In this document: piece after piece, positions 26,563 to 37,347 of the stretch
Position numbering within the stretch: position 1 is the stretch's first letter
Layout of the letters: each line of letters begins with the position of its first letter
Assembly: GCA_026988435.1 (NCBI GenBank)
Contig: JALSLH010000032.1
Location: 1 to 58,141, forward strand
From: Methylophaga sp.
Lineage (GTDB): Bacteria > Pseudomonadota > Gammaproteobacteria > Nitrosococcales > Methylophagaceae
Length of the DNA stretch: 58,141 nucleotides
Direction: 5' to 3'
Notes under the pieces: generated by a model
Databases searched by the model: none
The model's input: the letters and a program-made list of their open reading frames with translations, nothing else
What the model was told of the DNA's origin: nothing
Program-made: the position numbers and the translations under genes

Positions 26563-27183
26563 ATGTCTAAAACCAAAATTATCTTATTGACCATCGTTGT
26601 GACAGCACTAGTCACCTTTTTTGCCGTGAAATATTTCTTATCACCACATCCTTTTAGCCCCGTAGAATTAAGCCAAAAAGAAGAAATAAAGCTAAATGAA
26701 AAATTGCAGTATTTCGGTTTACCCGCACTCGCTAGCTCAAATGAAGATCAACCTGCTTTAGAACCCGAAGCCTATTCCGAAAAAGATGCAAAACGTGAAA
26801 TCAGCTTTAGTGAAAAAGAGCTTAACGCCTTACTCGCAAAAAATACCGACTTAGCAGATAAAGTCGCTATTGATCTAAGTGATAGCCTAGCCAGTGCCAA
26901 AATGATTATTCCGCTAGATCCTGATTTTCCTGTTCTAGGTGGCAAAACATTAAAAGTTAGCGGCGGTGCCGAATTTGCCTTTCGTGATGGTCGCCCAGTG
27001 GTTATTCTAAAAGGGGTAAGTATCTGGGGAGTGCCCATTCCAAACGCATGGTTAGGTAACCTTAAAAATGTCGATCTCGTTAGCGAATTTGGCGGCGATG
27101 AAGGCTTCTGGAAATCCTTTGCCGAAGGCGTTAGCAATATTCAAATCGAAGAAGGGCAGTTAAAAATCAAGCTAAAAGAATGA
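26563..27183 (+). CDS. Membrane-anchored periplasmic protein, unknown
   Basis: 206 residues. An N-terminal span (about 5-27) is followed by a linker and a domain beginning K-R-E-I-S-F-S-E-K-E-L-N-A-L-L-A, with alternating strands (L-K-V-S-G-G-A-E-F, P-V-V-I-L-K-G-V-S-I-W-G-V-P-I-P) and a short W-L-G-N-L-K-N motif. The pattern recalls lipid-binding beta-sheet proteins anchored to the inner membrane, but I cannot assign a family. GGGAAGAG lies before the ATG. A repeat cluster follows, so it ends this run of genes. Confidence 0.65.
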   Translation: MSKTKIILLTIVVTALVTFFAVKYFLSPHPFSPVELSQKEEIKLNEKLQYFGLPALASSNEDQPALEPEAYSEKDAKREISFSEKELNALLAKNTDLADKVAIDLSDSLASAKMIIPLDPDFPVLGGKTLKVSGGAEFAFRDGRPVVILKGVSIWGVPIPNAWLGNLKNVDLVSEFGGDEGFWKSFAEGVSNIQIEEGQLKIKLKE

Positions 27184-27606
27184 AAATAGCAGGTCATTCT
27201 CGTATGCTTTAAGCGGGAATCTAGTGTGTAGCTTGGATAAGCGCTAGCGCCATCCGAGATCCGAGGCTTTCCAAAAATAACATTAGTTTTAACTACTTTT
27301 CTTCTAACTTGAATAGCATAAGCAAAAAGATGACTGGTTATCGTGCGTCGGATGGCGCTATCGCTTATCCGACCTACGAGATGGAATCTAGAGTAATACC
27401 TTGATAATAAATGATTTCAAAAATCAATCGAGTCTGACCCCATTGATTCTTCTATCGCTTATCCGACCTACGAGCTGTTAGGTGTTGTAACTGATTAGAT
27501 CGTTAAATACTGTGAAAGTTCCTTTTTATTTGGCTTAATTGTTTGTTTTTATTATCTATTTTGTGGGGATTCGTCAGTGGCTGACCCCTTGATTTCTTTA
27601 ATTTTG
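27184..27606. repeat. Mosaic of dispersed intergenic repeats
   Basis: This 423-bp gap has no gene. It holds a GTCATTCTCG...GCGGGAATCTAG hairpin (27193-27223). A GGATAAGCGCTAGCGCCATCC palindrome (27235-27255) has a fuller copy at 27347-27380 (GTCGGATGGCG...CGCTTATCCGAC, CTACGAG) and a half copy at 27452-27474. AATCAAT/ATTGATT arms enclose CGAGTCTGACCCC (27422-27448), and another GCTGACCCCTTGATT is at 27590-27604. GTAGGTCGGATAAGCG-type and GGGGTCAGACTCG-type repeats are ones I recall from many proteobacterial intergenic regions, the latter near REP-associated Y1 transposases. Confidence 0.65.
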
Positions 27607-28191
27607 TCAGGCATCATCCCCTTTAATCCTTCTAACATATTCATCCATTGGAGTAGGCAGTAGCTCATCATTGATGTTGAGTACTGCTCGTAAAAGGTAT
27701 TCCCGAATACCAGAGCGCGGCTTGCTGTGACTTGCACACGATATCGCTTCGTTGATGTCGTATAGAATTGATTCAAGTCGCTTACATTGCTCTAAATTCG
27801 CATCTTTAGAATAAAGAATATCATCTATAACCCAATGCATAGTTGGCTCTGCATTTTTTGTGCAAGGGCAAACACAATAACGCTCGCCCTGAAACAATTG
27901 GTCACCTCTGATATATTTGTCCTCTTCATAGGGTATAGGTAAATCGTAGAAGTTGGTTATTACATACTCGCTATGTAGAGGATTAGAGCAACTACAATGT
28001 CTCGTAACCAATAAAAGCCCAAAGTGTATTGCCCTTATCATATACTCCATGAATATCTTATCTAGCTTTCCTTGTGTAACCGAATTAGGCATGGTGTCAT
28101 CCCAGAACAGACAATCGTCTGCATTTTCTACCCCAGTGATTATTTCAAGTAAATCACGCCTCATATTTACATAATACTCTTCAATCGTCAC
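27607..28191 (-). CDS. Cysteine-rich orphan protein, unknown
   Basis: 194 residues from GTG 28191, which is set by a near-perfect GAAGGAG six bases upstream; the longer frame from TTG 28224 has no ribosome site. The middle carries R-H-C-S-C-S-N-P-L-H and, about 45 residues later, R-Y-C-V-C-P-C-T-K, a possible metal-binding arrangement. No signal or membrane span is seen. It is flanked by GACCCC (27593) and GGGGTC (28216) in inverted orientation and by repeats, so it may have arrived as a cassette. I recognise no family. Confidence 0.55.
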   Translation of the reverse strand: MTIEEYYVNMRRDLLEIITGVENADDCLFWDDTMPNSVTQGKLDKIFMEYMIRAIHFGLLLVTRHCSCSNPLHSEYVITNFYDLPIPYEEDKYIRGDQLFQGERYCVCPCTKNAEPTMHWVIDDILYSKDANLEQCKRLESILYDINEAISCASHSKPRSGIREYLLRAVLNINDELLPTPMDEYVRRIKGDDA

Positions 28192-28284
28192 CCGGAGCTC
28201 CTTCAAAAAAATTAAGGGGTCCAAAAATCAAGTAATGATGTATCCAGTAAGGTACGCCACTACGTTAATTAAATATAAATTTAA

Positions 28285-30855
<2,571 letters not shown>

Positions 30856-30861
30856 TTTTAT

Positions 30862-30967
30862 TTACCACAGAGGCACAGAGAACACAGGGTGATATAATTA
30901 AAATTTGTTCACATTGGGACTATCATTTTTATATATTTATCTCCGTGGACTCTGTGTCTCTGTGGTG
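30862..30967. repeat. Dispersed CACAGAGGCACAGAG inverted-repeat element
   Basis: The left arm CCACAGAGGCACAGAG, AACACAG (30865-30887) and right arm CTCCGTGGACTCTGTGTC, TCTGTGG (30941-30965) are inverted copies around a 53-bp A+T-rich centre. I recall the same arms as a repeat scattered through many unrelated bacterial genomes. It fills the leuS-lptE gap and could form a long hairpin in their shared transcript. Confidence 0.65.
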
Positions 30968-30988
30968 AAAATATTTGGGATTAAATAA

Positions 30989-31480
30989 ATGAAACGTTAT
31001 CTAGCAAAACTATTTATTGGTTTTTCATTACTTGCTATTACAGCATGTGGCTTTCATTTGCGTGGCAGTGCTGATTTACCTGTAGGCTTGCAGACGATGT
31101 ATGTGCAAGGTGTCAATATGCAACAAGGCTTAGGGCTTGAACTCAAACGTGGCTTGACGCGCAATGGGGTGGCAGTGCTTAGTGATTATCAGCAAGGCAG
31201 TGCAGTGTTGACGATTTTGGATAGTAAATTTGAACGTCGTGTATTGTCTGTTGGCAGTGATTCCAAAGTCAGTGAATATGAATTACATGGCATTGTGAAC
31301 TTTAAAGTGAGCGATGGTGATGGCAAAGTGCTTGCTGATTCTCAAACGGTAGAAGCACAACGTGACTATCAATTTGATCAAAACCAAGTATTGGGTAAAG
31401 ATGAAGAAGAGCGATTATTGAAGGAACAATTGAATCAACAATTAGTACAAAGCATTCTCAGGCGTTTATCTGTTCTGTAA
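30989..31480 (+). CDS. lptE: LPS-assembly lipoprotein LptE
   Basis: 163 residues with a lipoprotein signal peptide: a basic start, hydrophobic stretch and lipobox I-T-A-C (Cys20), followed by G-F-H-L-R-G, the conserved LptE start. LptE plugs the LptD barrel in the outer membrane and helps insert lipopolysaccharide. Its TAA overlaps the holA ATG by one base. The leuS-lptE-holA order is standard. Confidence 0.93.
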   Translation: MKRYLAKLFIGFSLLAITACGFHLRGSADLPVGLQTMYVQGVNMQQGLGLELKRGLTRNGVAVLSDYQQGSAVLTILDSKFERRVLSVGSDSKVSEYELHGIVNFKVSDGDGKVLADSQTVEAQRDYQFDQNQVLGKDEEERLLKEQLNQQLVQSILRRLSVL

Positions 31481-32505
31481 TGAAATTAAGACCAGAGCAG
31501 TTACCAAACCATTTAGAGCAAGGCTTATCGCCCATTTATTTAATCTTTGGTGATGAACAAATGCTGGTGGAAGAAGCCAGTGATCTTATTCGTCAGCAAG
31601 TTCGAAAACTGGGCGCAGATGATCGTCAAGTGTGGCATGTTGAAGGCCGCTTTAATTGGTCAGAAATTCAATGGCAAGAACAAACAATGTCATTATTTGC
31701 CAGCCAGCGGCTATTAGAAATTCGTCTGCCGTCGGGCGCACCGGGCAAAGAAGGCGGCGAAGCACTTCGAAACTATGCGGCTAATATTCCTGCTGATACA
31801 ACTTTGCTTATTATCAGCGGCAAAATTGATGCGCGCTCTCAAAAAAGTAAGTGGTTCACTGAGTTAGATCGCGTAGGCGTGACCATCCCTATTTGGCCTA
31901 TTGATATTACAAATTTACCTCGCTGGGTTTTACAACGCATGCAGCAAAAAGGCTTGCAGGCTAATCAACAAATCGCCGCCTTAATTGCCGAACGAGTAGA
32001 GGGCAATCTATTTGCCGCTGCCCAAGAAATTGATAAGTTACAACTACTCTGTCCTGACGGCAAAGTGGACGAAGAAACAGTATTAGCTTCAGTGGCTGAT
32101 AATGCACGATTTGAAGTTTTCGGATTAATGGACACCGTATTTTCAGGCCAAGCTACCAAGATCCCACGAATGATAAGCCGTTTACGCGGTGAAGGTTTAG
32201 ATATAATGTCAGTGTTTTCTGCCGTGTCGTGGTCCCTTCATAGAGCTGTTAATATGGCGATACAAATAGAGCAAGGTGAGCGAGTAGAACAAGTATTGGC
32301 TTCGCAAAGGCCACCGATATGGGAAAAAGCACGGCCGATGATGCGAGAAGCTTTGAGCAGACATCAACGACCACAATGGCAAGGTTTTTTGCAACAAATG
32401 GCAAAAATTGATCAGGCGGCTAAAGGCAGTTTAAAAGCTGATCCATGGTCATTATTAGAAATATTATGTCTGCAAGTGGCGGGAATAAAAATTATAAACC
32501 AATAA
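31480..32505 (+). CDS. holA: DNA polymerase III subunit delta
   Basis: 341 residues, the HolA size. The N-terminal L-S-P-I-Y-L-I-F-G-D-E-Q-M-L-V-E-E motif is the typical start of delta, the clamp-loader wrench that opens the beta sliding clamp. L-L-I-I-S-G-K-I-D and the helical I-A-A-L-I-A-E-R-V-E-G-N-L-F-A-A-A-Q-E-I-D-K-L region match the family. The start overlaps the lptE stop. In this genome proA does not follow directly: a toxin-antitoxin pair intervenes. Confidence 0.95.
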   Translation: MKLRPEQLPNHLEQGLSPIYLIFGDEQMLVEEASDLIRQQVRKLGADDRQVWHVEGRFNWSEIQWQEQTMSLFASQRLLEIRLPSGAPGKEGGEALRNYAANIPADTTLLIISGKIDARSQKSKWFTELDRVGVTIPIWPIDITNLPRWVLQRMQQKGLQANQQIAALIAERVEGNLFAAAQEIDKLQLLCPDGKVDEETVLASVADNARFEVFGLMDTVFSGQATKIPRMISRLRGEGLDIMSVFSAVSWSLHRAVNMAIQIEQGERVEQVLASQRPPIWEKARPMMREALSRHQRPQWQGFLQQMAKIDQAAKGSLKADPWSLLEILCLQVAGIKIINQ

Positions 32506-32516
32506 TAAATGTAAAT

Positions 32517-32548
32517 AATATTGCAAATATTCTTCACAATGGCATAAT
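32517..32548 (+). promoter_or_regulatory. Predicted parDE promoter with overlapping palindromic operator
   Basis: TTGCAA (32521-32526) and CATAAT (32543-32548) are spaced by 16 bases. The perfect inverted repeat AATATT-GCA-AATATT (32517-32531) covers the -35 box. ParD-type ribbon-helix-helix antitoxins repress their own operons at such palindromes, so this is a likely operator. Confidence 0.5.
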
Positions 32549-32583
32549 CAGATAAAGTAAGCCATTTAATAGGAGCAATGTTT

Positions 32584-32838
32584 ATGGCATCACAAAATAT
32601 AAATGTACGTGTAAAGGGTGAGTTACAGAACCATCTAAAACAACAAGTGGGTCGTCATGGATTGTATGAGAATGCCAGTGAATATATTCGCTCATTAATC
32701 CGGCAAGATCTTAAAAGTCGCAATGAAGCATGGTCGTGGTTGCGTAGTGAATTAGAACCAGCGCTTCGAGCGAGTGAAGATGAATTTGTATCTGTAACCG
32801 CTGAGGATGTTATTTCACGTAATAAGAACAAACGTTAA
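32584..32838 (+). CDS. parD: ParD-type antitoxin (ribbon-helix-helix)
   Basis: 84 residues. The N-terminus N-I-N-V-R-V-K-G-E-L is the beta strand of a ribbon-helix-helix repressor, followed by Y-E-N-A-S-E-Y-I-R-S-L-I-R, the characteristic ParD helix. The acidic C-terminal part should wrap the toxin. The ATG at 32584 has AGGAG eight bases upstream; the ATG at 32578 is too close to it. Its stop codon overlaps the toxin ATG (TAATG), the usual coupling of type II modules. Confidence 0.85.
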   Translation: MASQNINVRVKGELQNHLKQQVGRHGLYENASEYIRSLIRQDLKSRNEAWSWLRSELEPALRASEDEFVSVTAEDVISRNKNKR

Positions 32839-33197
32839 TGGCCGCTTATCGTTTTTATCCCACGGCAGATCGACAACAAGATGAAATTTGGGATTATACG
32901 GTCGAGCAATGGGGTGAACTACAGGCAGAGAAGTATATTAATGAACTGCACAGTCATCTTAATCAATTAGCAGACAATAAACTATTATGGCAGGCTTTAC
33001 CCACCAAGTTGCTTGTTCCCCATGATCTTCCACTTTCGGTTTATTTTAGTCGTTGTAATAAACACATTATCTTCTTCCGTGAACTCTCAGATAGAATGAT
33101 AGGTATAATAGCGATTTTACATGAAACAATGGATCTTCCTGTAAGGCTAAGTGAAGATTTACGCAAAATTAATGATGACATTCAGGAGTCTGAATAG
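32838..33197 (+). CDS. parE: RelE/ParE-superfamily toxin
   Basis: 119 residues with the ParE pattern: Y[15 protein letters not shown]...W-G, a helical hairpin [12 protein letters not shown], and strands [16 protein letters not shown] and [12 protein letters not shown]. ParE toxins poison DNA gyrase, while related RelE proteins cleave mRNA; the lack of RelE catalytic residues favours ParE, by inference. It starts within the parD stop and ends within the proA start (TAGTG), so proA probably shares this transcript. Confidence 0.85.
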   Translation: MAAYRFYPTADRQQDEIWDYTVEQWGELQAEKYINELHSHLNQLADNKLLWQALPTKLLVPHDLPLSVYFSRCNKHIIFFRELSDRMIGIIAILHETMDLPVRLSEDLRKINDDIQESE

Positions 33198-34453
33198 TGG
33201 ATATTAAGGACTATATGCAAACAGTAGGTCAGCAGGCGAGAACAGCAAGCCGTGCATTATCGCGTGCAGGTACAAATGCAAAAAATGAAGCATTGCAGTT
33301 TATTGCCAATGAAATCAGAGCGGCCGCTGAAACCCTAAAACAACAAAATGCATTAGATATGGAAGCGGGTAAAACCAAAGGTTTAGATGCGGCGTTATTA
33401 GATCGTCTAGAGTTAACCGATGATCGCATTGAAGGCATGGCAGAAGGTTTAGAGCAAATCGCGGCCTTGGCTGATCCTGTTGGTGAGGTCAGTGATATGA
33501 CGTATCGTCCATCAGGCATTCAATTAGGCAAAATGCGGGTGCCATTAGGCGTGATAGGCATAATCTATGAGTCTCGCCCTAATGTAACAGCCGATGCCGC
33601 GGGCTTGTGCCTAAAATCAGGCAATGCGACGATTTTGCGTGGGGGCAGTGAAGCGATTCACTCCAATCAGGCGATTGCGGCTTGTATTCATCGAGGTTTA
33701 GAACAAGCAGGTTTGCCTGCAACAGCGGTGCAAGTGATTGAAACAACTGATCGGGCGGCTGTGGGTGAATTAATCACCATGACAGAGTATGTTGATGTCA
33801 TTGTTCCTCGTGGCGGCAAGGGATTGATTGAGCGGATCAGCAACGATGCCCGTGTACCTGTAATAAAACACCTTGATGGTATTTGTCATGTCTATATTGA
33901 TAGTGGTGCCGATTTAGCTATGGCTGAAGAAATTGCCTTTAATGCAAAATGCCATCGTTATGGCGTGTGTAATGCAATGGAAACCTTGCTGGTGGATAGC
34001 AAAATTGCAGCTGATATTTTGCCGCGTTTGGCTAAGCGTTATGCAACAGAAAATGTTGAGTTACGCGGTTGTGAATTAACCCGAATTATTTTAACGGATA
34101 TAAAACCTGCAACTGAGGAAGATTGGGATACAGAATATCTAGCACCAATCTTATCAATTCGCATTGTAGAAGGTGTAGATGCCGCGATGGATCATATTCA
34201 TAAACACAGCTCAGGGCATACTGAAACCATTGTCACAGAGGATTATGCACGTTCACGTCGCTTCTTAGCCGAAGTTGATTCAAGCTCTGTTATGGTTAAC
34301 GCCTCAACGCGATTTGCTGATGGTTTTGAATATGGTTTAGGGGCTGAAATTGGTATTTCAACCGATAAAATTCATGCACGTGGCCCAGTGGGTTTAGAAG
34401 GTTTAACTTCTCAAAAATGGATTGTATTGGGTAGCGGACAAATCCGCGGTTAA
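33197..34453 (+). CDS. proA: Gamma-glutamyl phosphate reductase
   Basis: 418 residues, the ProA size; it reduces gamma-glutamyl phosphate to glutamate semialdehyde with NADPH in proline synthesis. Motifs include [30 protein letters not shown] and the catalytic cysteine region [12 protein letters not shown] at about 252-262. The GTG start overlaps the ParE stop codon by one base, and no clear Shine-Dalgarno sequence precedes it apart from CAGGAGT ten bases upstream. nadD follows five bases later. Confidence 0.95.
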   Translation: MDIKDYMQTVGQQARTASRALSRAGTNAKNEALQFIANEIRAAAETLKQQNALDMEAGKTKGLDAALLDRLELTDDRIEGMAEGLEQIAALADPVGEVSDMTYRPSGIQLGKMRVPLGVIGIIYESRPNVTADAAGLCLKSGNATILRGGSEAIHSNQAIAACIHRGLEQAGLPATAVQVIETTDRAAVGELITMTEYVDVIVPRGGKGLIERISNDARVPVIKHLDGICHVYIDSGADLAMAEEIAFNAKCHRYGVCNAMETLLVDSKIAADILPRLAKRYATENVELRGCELTRIILTDIKPATEEDWDTEYLAPILSIRIVEGVDAAMDHIHKHSSGHTETIVTEDYARSRRFLAEVDSSSVMVNASTRFADGFEYGLGAEIGISTDKIHARGPVGLEGLTSQKWIVLGSGQIRG

Positions 34454-34457
34454 ACCA

Positions 34458-35090
34458 ATGACAGAATCTATTGGCATATTTGGTGGTACCTTTGATCCTA
34501 TTCATTATGGGCATTTGCGTCCGGCATTAGATGTGGCTGATCAGTTAGGCTTAGATCGTATTCATCTTATCCCTAGTGCTAGGCCGCCACATCGAAGTGA
34601 ACCTCAAGCAACACCAGAACAGCGTTTAACAATGCTGCAGCTGGCGGTAAAAAATAGCCCGAAATTTGTAGTGGATGATCGTGAATTACAGCGTGAAGGC
34701 AATTCATATACCATTGATACATTACAGAGTTTGCGAGAAGAATACCCTGATAGCCCACTGTATTTAATGTTGGGTACGGATGCTTTTTCTTATATTCAAA
34801 CATGGCATCGCTGGGATGAATTATTAGACTTGGCACATATCGTCGTCATGCGGCGGCCAGATGAAACGCTGGAGATGTCAGAATCATTAGAGAAATGGTA
34901 TCAACAGCATCTAGCCGTGAGTGGTAACGTGTATCGACAAACGGGTATTATTTGGCCTGTTAATGTTACGCAATTAGCCATATCGGCAACCGATATTAGA
35001 CATAAGTTTTCTCAACAAATGAATCCACAGTTTTTATTGCCTGATGCGGTGATTCAGCTTGTTGGCATGTTGGGTTTGTATAAAAAGTAA
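34458..35090 (+). CDS. nadD: Nicotinate-mononucleotide adenylyltransferase
   Basis: 210 residues, the NadD size; it adenylates nicotinate mononucleotide to deamido-NAD. It has G-I-F-G-G-T-F-D-P-I-H-Y-G-H-L near the N-terminus (H-x-G-H nucleotidyltransferase), M-L-G-T-D-A-F in the middle and I-S-A-T-D-I-R at the end, where the I-S-x-T-x-I-R motif binds ATP. The ATG at 34458 is preferred; upstream in-frame codons lie in proA. A ydcF-like gene starts directly after its stop. Confidence 0.95.
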   Translation: MTESIGIFGGTFDPIHYGHLRPALDVADQLGLDRIHLIPSARPPHRSEPQATPEQRLTMLQLAVKNSPKFVVDDRELQREGNSYTIDTLQSLREEYPDSPLYLMLGTDAFSYIQTWHRWDELLDLAHIVVMRRPDETLEMSESLEKWYQQHLAVSGNVYRQTGIIWPVNVTQLAISATDIRHKFSQQMNPQFLLPDAVIQLVGMLGLYKK

Positions 35091-35888
35091 ATGGATAATA
35101 TTTTCTTTATCCTATCAAAACTAGTCTGGGGTTTACTCAGCCCGACGAATTTAATCATATTGCTCATAACACTAGGCACAATTCAGTTATTACGCAATAA
35201 AATCAGAGCTGCCAAAAAGATTTTAATCCCTACTGTTGTTGTGAGCATAATGTTACTGGCTTATCCGCTTGGTGATTATTTAATGCACCCATTAGAAACG
35301 CGATTTTCTAAACCTACAACTTTACCTGACACTATTGACGGCATTATTGTGCTAGGCGGTGGTGAGAACTTGAAGATATCAATAGGCTGGGACACGGCTG
35401 AAATAGGTGGGGCTGGCGATCGGTTTATAGCTGCAGCGATACTTGCAAAGCATTATCCTGATGTACCGGTAATCTTTTCGGGGGGAAGTGGCTTATTACG
35501 TTTTAACACGACCACGACAGGCGGTGATATTGCCCGTAAACTATTGCTGGCTGTTGGAATAGATGAAGAACGGCTAATCATCGAGTCACAATCTCGAAAT
35601 ACCCATGAGAATTTTGTGTTATTGAAAAATACCCTACCTAAATCAGATGGCACCTATGTGCTGGTGACATCTGCTTTCCATATGCCGAGATCAATCGGCA
35701 TCGCACGGCAACAAAACATTAATGTAATTGCCTATCCGGTAGATTATTACAGTAATAAAGCAGAATTTAGACAATGGGACTTTAGTTTGTTCGAACACCT
35801 GCAAACATTAGAACCTGCATGGCGAGAATGGATAGGTTTAACAGTGTATTATTGGACGGGTAAAACGACTGAGTGGTTGCCCAAATAG
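35091..35888 (+). CDS. YdcF/ElyC-family DUF218 membrane protein
   Basis: 265 residues with two N-terminal membrane spans (about 7-29 and 37-58) and a DUF218 domain. Its I-D-G-I-I-V-L-G-G-G-E strand, S-G-G-S-G loop, E-x-x-S-R-N-T-x-E-N and L-V-T-S-A-F-H-M-P-R-S motifs match the ElyC/SanA/YdcF group. ElyC affects peptidoglycan and undecaprenyl-lipid recycling in E. coli; a similar envelope role is likely. It starts at the base after the nadD stop. Confidence 0.85.
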   Translation: MDNIFFILSKLVWGLLSPTNLIILLITLGTIQLLRNKIRAAKKILIPTVVVSIMLLAYPLGDYLMHPLETRFSKPTTLPDTIDGIIVLGGGENLKISIGWDTAEIGGAGDRFIAAAILAKHYPDVPVIFSGGSGLLRFNTTTTGGDIARKLLLAVGIDEERLIIESQSRNTHENFVLLKNTLPKSDGTYVLVTSAFHMPRSIGIARQQNINVIAYPVDYYSNKAEFRQWDFSLFEHLQTLEPAWREWIGLTVYYWTGKTTEWLPK

Positions 35889-35890
35889 AA

Positions 35891-36457
35891 TCAATAGTGC
35901 AAAGGGCTCAGACATTTAGCTAATTCAGATAAATCTATTGTTTTGACCAACTTATCTTTTTTAGATTTTGATATCACATCTAATGCTGAGGGTACGAGAT
36001 TACGTAATCTATCGTTATTATATTGCTGACTTATTTGATGAAAAGTATGAACGAACTCTTCACCATAACTAGCAATAATAGTTAAAAATCCATCGCTGGG
36101 CGAGCCAAGCAATGCGGCTAAATATTCACAGGCGGCGAGCCCTTCTTCAAACTGTTCTCCTGCACCGGCTGTGATTAGTTCTTGTTTTATCTTTTCCCTG
36201 TCGAGATCGTGTGTTGTTAGGTTTTCGTTGCCAGCACTTTGTTGTAGCATTTCTAGGTCCATTTTTACCGCTTCATCAATTTCTGCTTCGCTGATAATCG
36301 GTTGTTCCAAAAATGTTGATGCGATTGTAATTTCAATGAGTTGGATAATGCTGTCACTGTCATGATTTGCTAAAACAGCAAAATAGATCCATTCAGCGAC
36401 TACATCTGAATCGGTAATGGCTAAATTGTTATTACTATCACTTGAAGTATTTTTCAT
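35891..36457 (-). CDS. Acidic cytoplasmic protein, unknown
   Basis: About 188 residues, rich in Asp, Glu and helical stretches, without signal peptide or membrane span. The ATG at 36457 (M-K-N-T-S-S-D) is chosen over 36496, which adds 13 hydrophobic residues and overlaps the putative rsfS promoter zone; neither has a good ribosome site. The gene is antisense to its neighbours and sits between ydcF and rsfS, splitting the usual nadD-rsfS pair. No family recognised. Confidence 0.5.
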   Translation of the reverse strand: MKNTSSDSNNNLAITDSDVVAEWIYFAVLANHDSDSIIQLIEITIASTFLEQPIISEAEIDEAVKMDLEMLQQSAGNENLTTHDLDREKIKQELITAGAGEQFEEGLAACEYLAALLGSPSDGFLTIIASYGEEFVHTFHQISQQYNNDRLRNLVPSALDVISKSKKDKLVKTIDLSELAKCLSPLHY

Positions 36458-36515
36458 AAGGGTAATTTTAACCAAAATAAGGTAAAATGACTGCAATTAT
36501 TTAATGGGGTGCCCG

Positions 36516-36866
36516 ATGAAGGCCAAAGAATTACAATTATTAGTGATTGATGCACTAGAAGATATTAAAGCTGAAGATATTAAAGTATTGGATGTAACTG
36601 AAATGACCGATGTGACTGATTTTATGGTGATCGCTACCGGTAAATCAACACGTCAAGTTAAAGCGTTGGCGCATTCGGTGAACAGTCAGGCTAAAGCAGC
36701 CGGTATTATACCTATGGGTATGGAAGGCGAAGATGTAGGTGAATGGGCACTGGTTGACTTGGGCGATGTGATTGCACATATTTTAACGCCTGAGATGCGT
36801 GCAACTTATAATTTAGAAAAATTATGGAGTGTGCCCGATAATGTTGATCAGGTTTCGGCTGACTAG
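36516..36866 (+). CDS. rsfS: Ribosome silencing factor RsfS
   Basis: 116 residues with the RsfS/Iojap pattern: D-V-T-E-M-T-D-V-T-D-F-M-V-I-A-T-G-K-S-T-R-Q near the middle and G-D-V-I-A-H-I-L-T-P-E-M-R-A-T-Y-N-L-E at the end. It binds L14 of the 50S subunit and blocks joining with 30S under starvation. The ATG at 36516 has a GGGGTG run in front; an in-frame ATG at 36504 adds four residues. rlmH follows ten bases after. Confidence 0.94.
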   Translation: MKAKELQLLVIDALEDIKAEDIKVLDVTEMTDVTDFMVIATGKSTRQVKALAHSVNSQAKAAGIIPMGMEGEDVGEWALVDLGDVIAHILTPEMRATYNLEKLWSVPDNVDQVSAD

Positions 36867-36876
36867 CTAGAAAACC

Positions 36877-37347
36877 ATGAAACTTAATCTGTTGGCGGTG
36901 GGAACCAAAATGCCGTCGTGGGTTACAGACGGCTATCAGGAATATGCTAAACGATTGCCGCGTGACTGTAGTTTGCATTTGCATGAAATAGCACCCGCTA
37001 AGCGTGGAAAAAGTGGTAGTGCTACTCAATGGATGCGTGAGGAGGGTGAGCGTATTCTTGCTGCCATTCCTGCTGATCATCATGTTGTTGCTTTAGATGT
37101 GAAAGGTAAAACATGGTCGACCGAGCAGCTTGCAGGTCAATTACAGGGCTGGCAGTTAGATGGACGTGATGTTTCGTTCATTGTGGGCGGGCCTGATGGT
37201 TTGTCAGATGATTGCTTAAAACGGGCTAATCAAAATTGGTCATTATCGGCATTAACTTTTCCACATCCTTTAGTACGTATTGTCATGGCTGAGCAGTTGT
37301 ATCGTGCTTGGACTGTATTACAAAATCATCCATATCACCGCGCATGA
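36877..37347 (+). CDS. rlmH: 23S rRNA (pseudouridine1915-N3)-methyltransferase RlmH
   Basis: 156 residues, the RlmH size (SPOUT fold). The start M-K-L-N-L-L-A-V-G-T-K-M-P, V-A-L-D-V-K-G-K, F-I-V-G-G-P-D-G-L (knot and SAM site) and the end L-Y-R-A-W-T-V-L-x-N-H-P-Y-H-R are hallmark sequences. It methylates pseudouridine 1915 on the assembled ribosome. The stop overlaps the maf start. Confidence 0.96.
   Translation: MKLNLLAVGTKMPSWVTDGYQEYAKRLPRDCSLHLHEIAPAKRGKSGSATQWMREEGERILAAIPADHHVVALDVKGKTWSTEQLAGQLQGWQLDGRDVSFIVGGPDGLSDDCLKRANQNWSLSALTFPHPLVRIVMAEQLYRAWTVLQNHPYHRA

Noticed and set aside
27184-27606. Possible CRISPR-like array
   Set aside because: The repeats are of different families, unevenly spaced and palindromic; no regular repeat-spacer unit exists here or elsewhere in the window.
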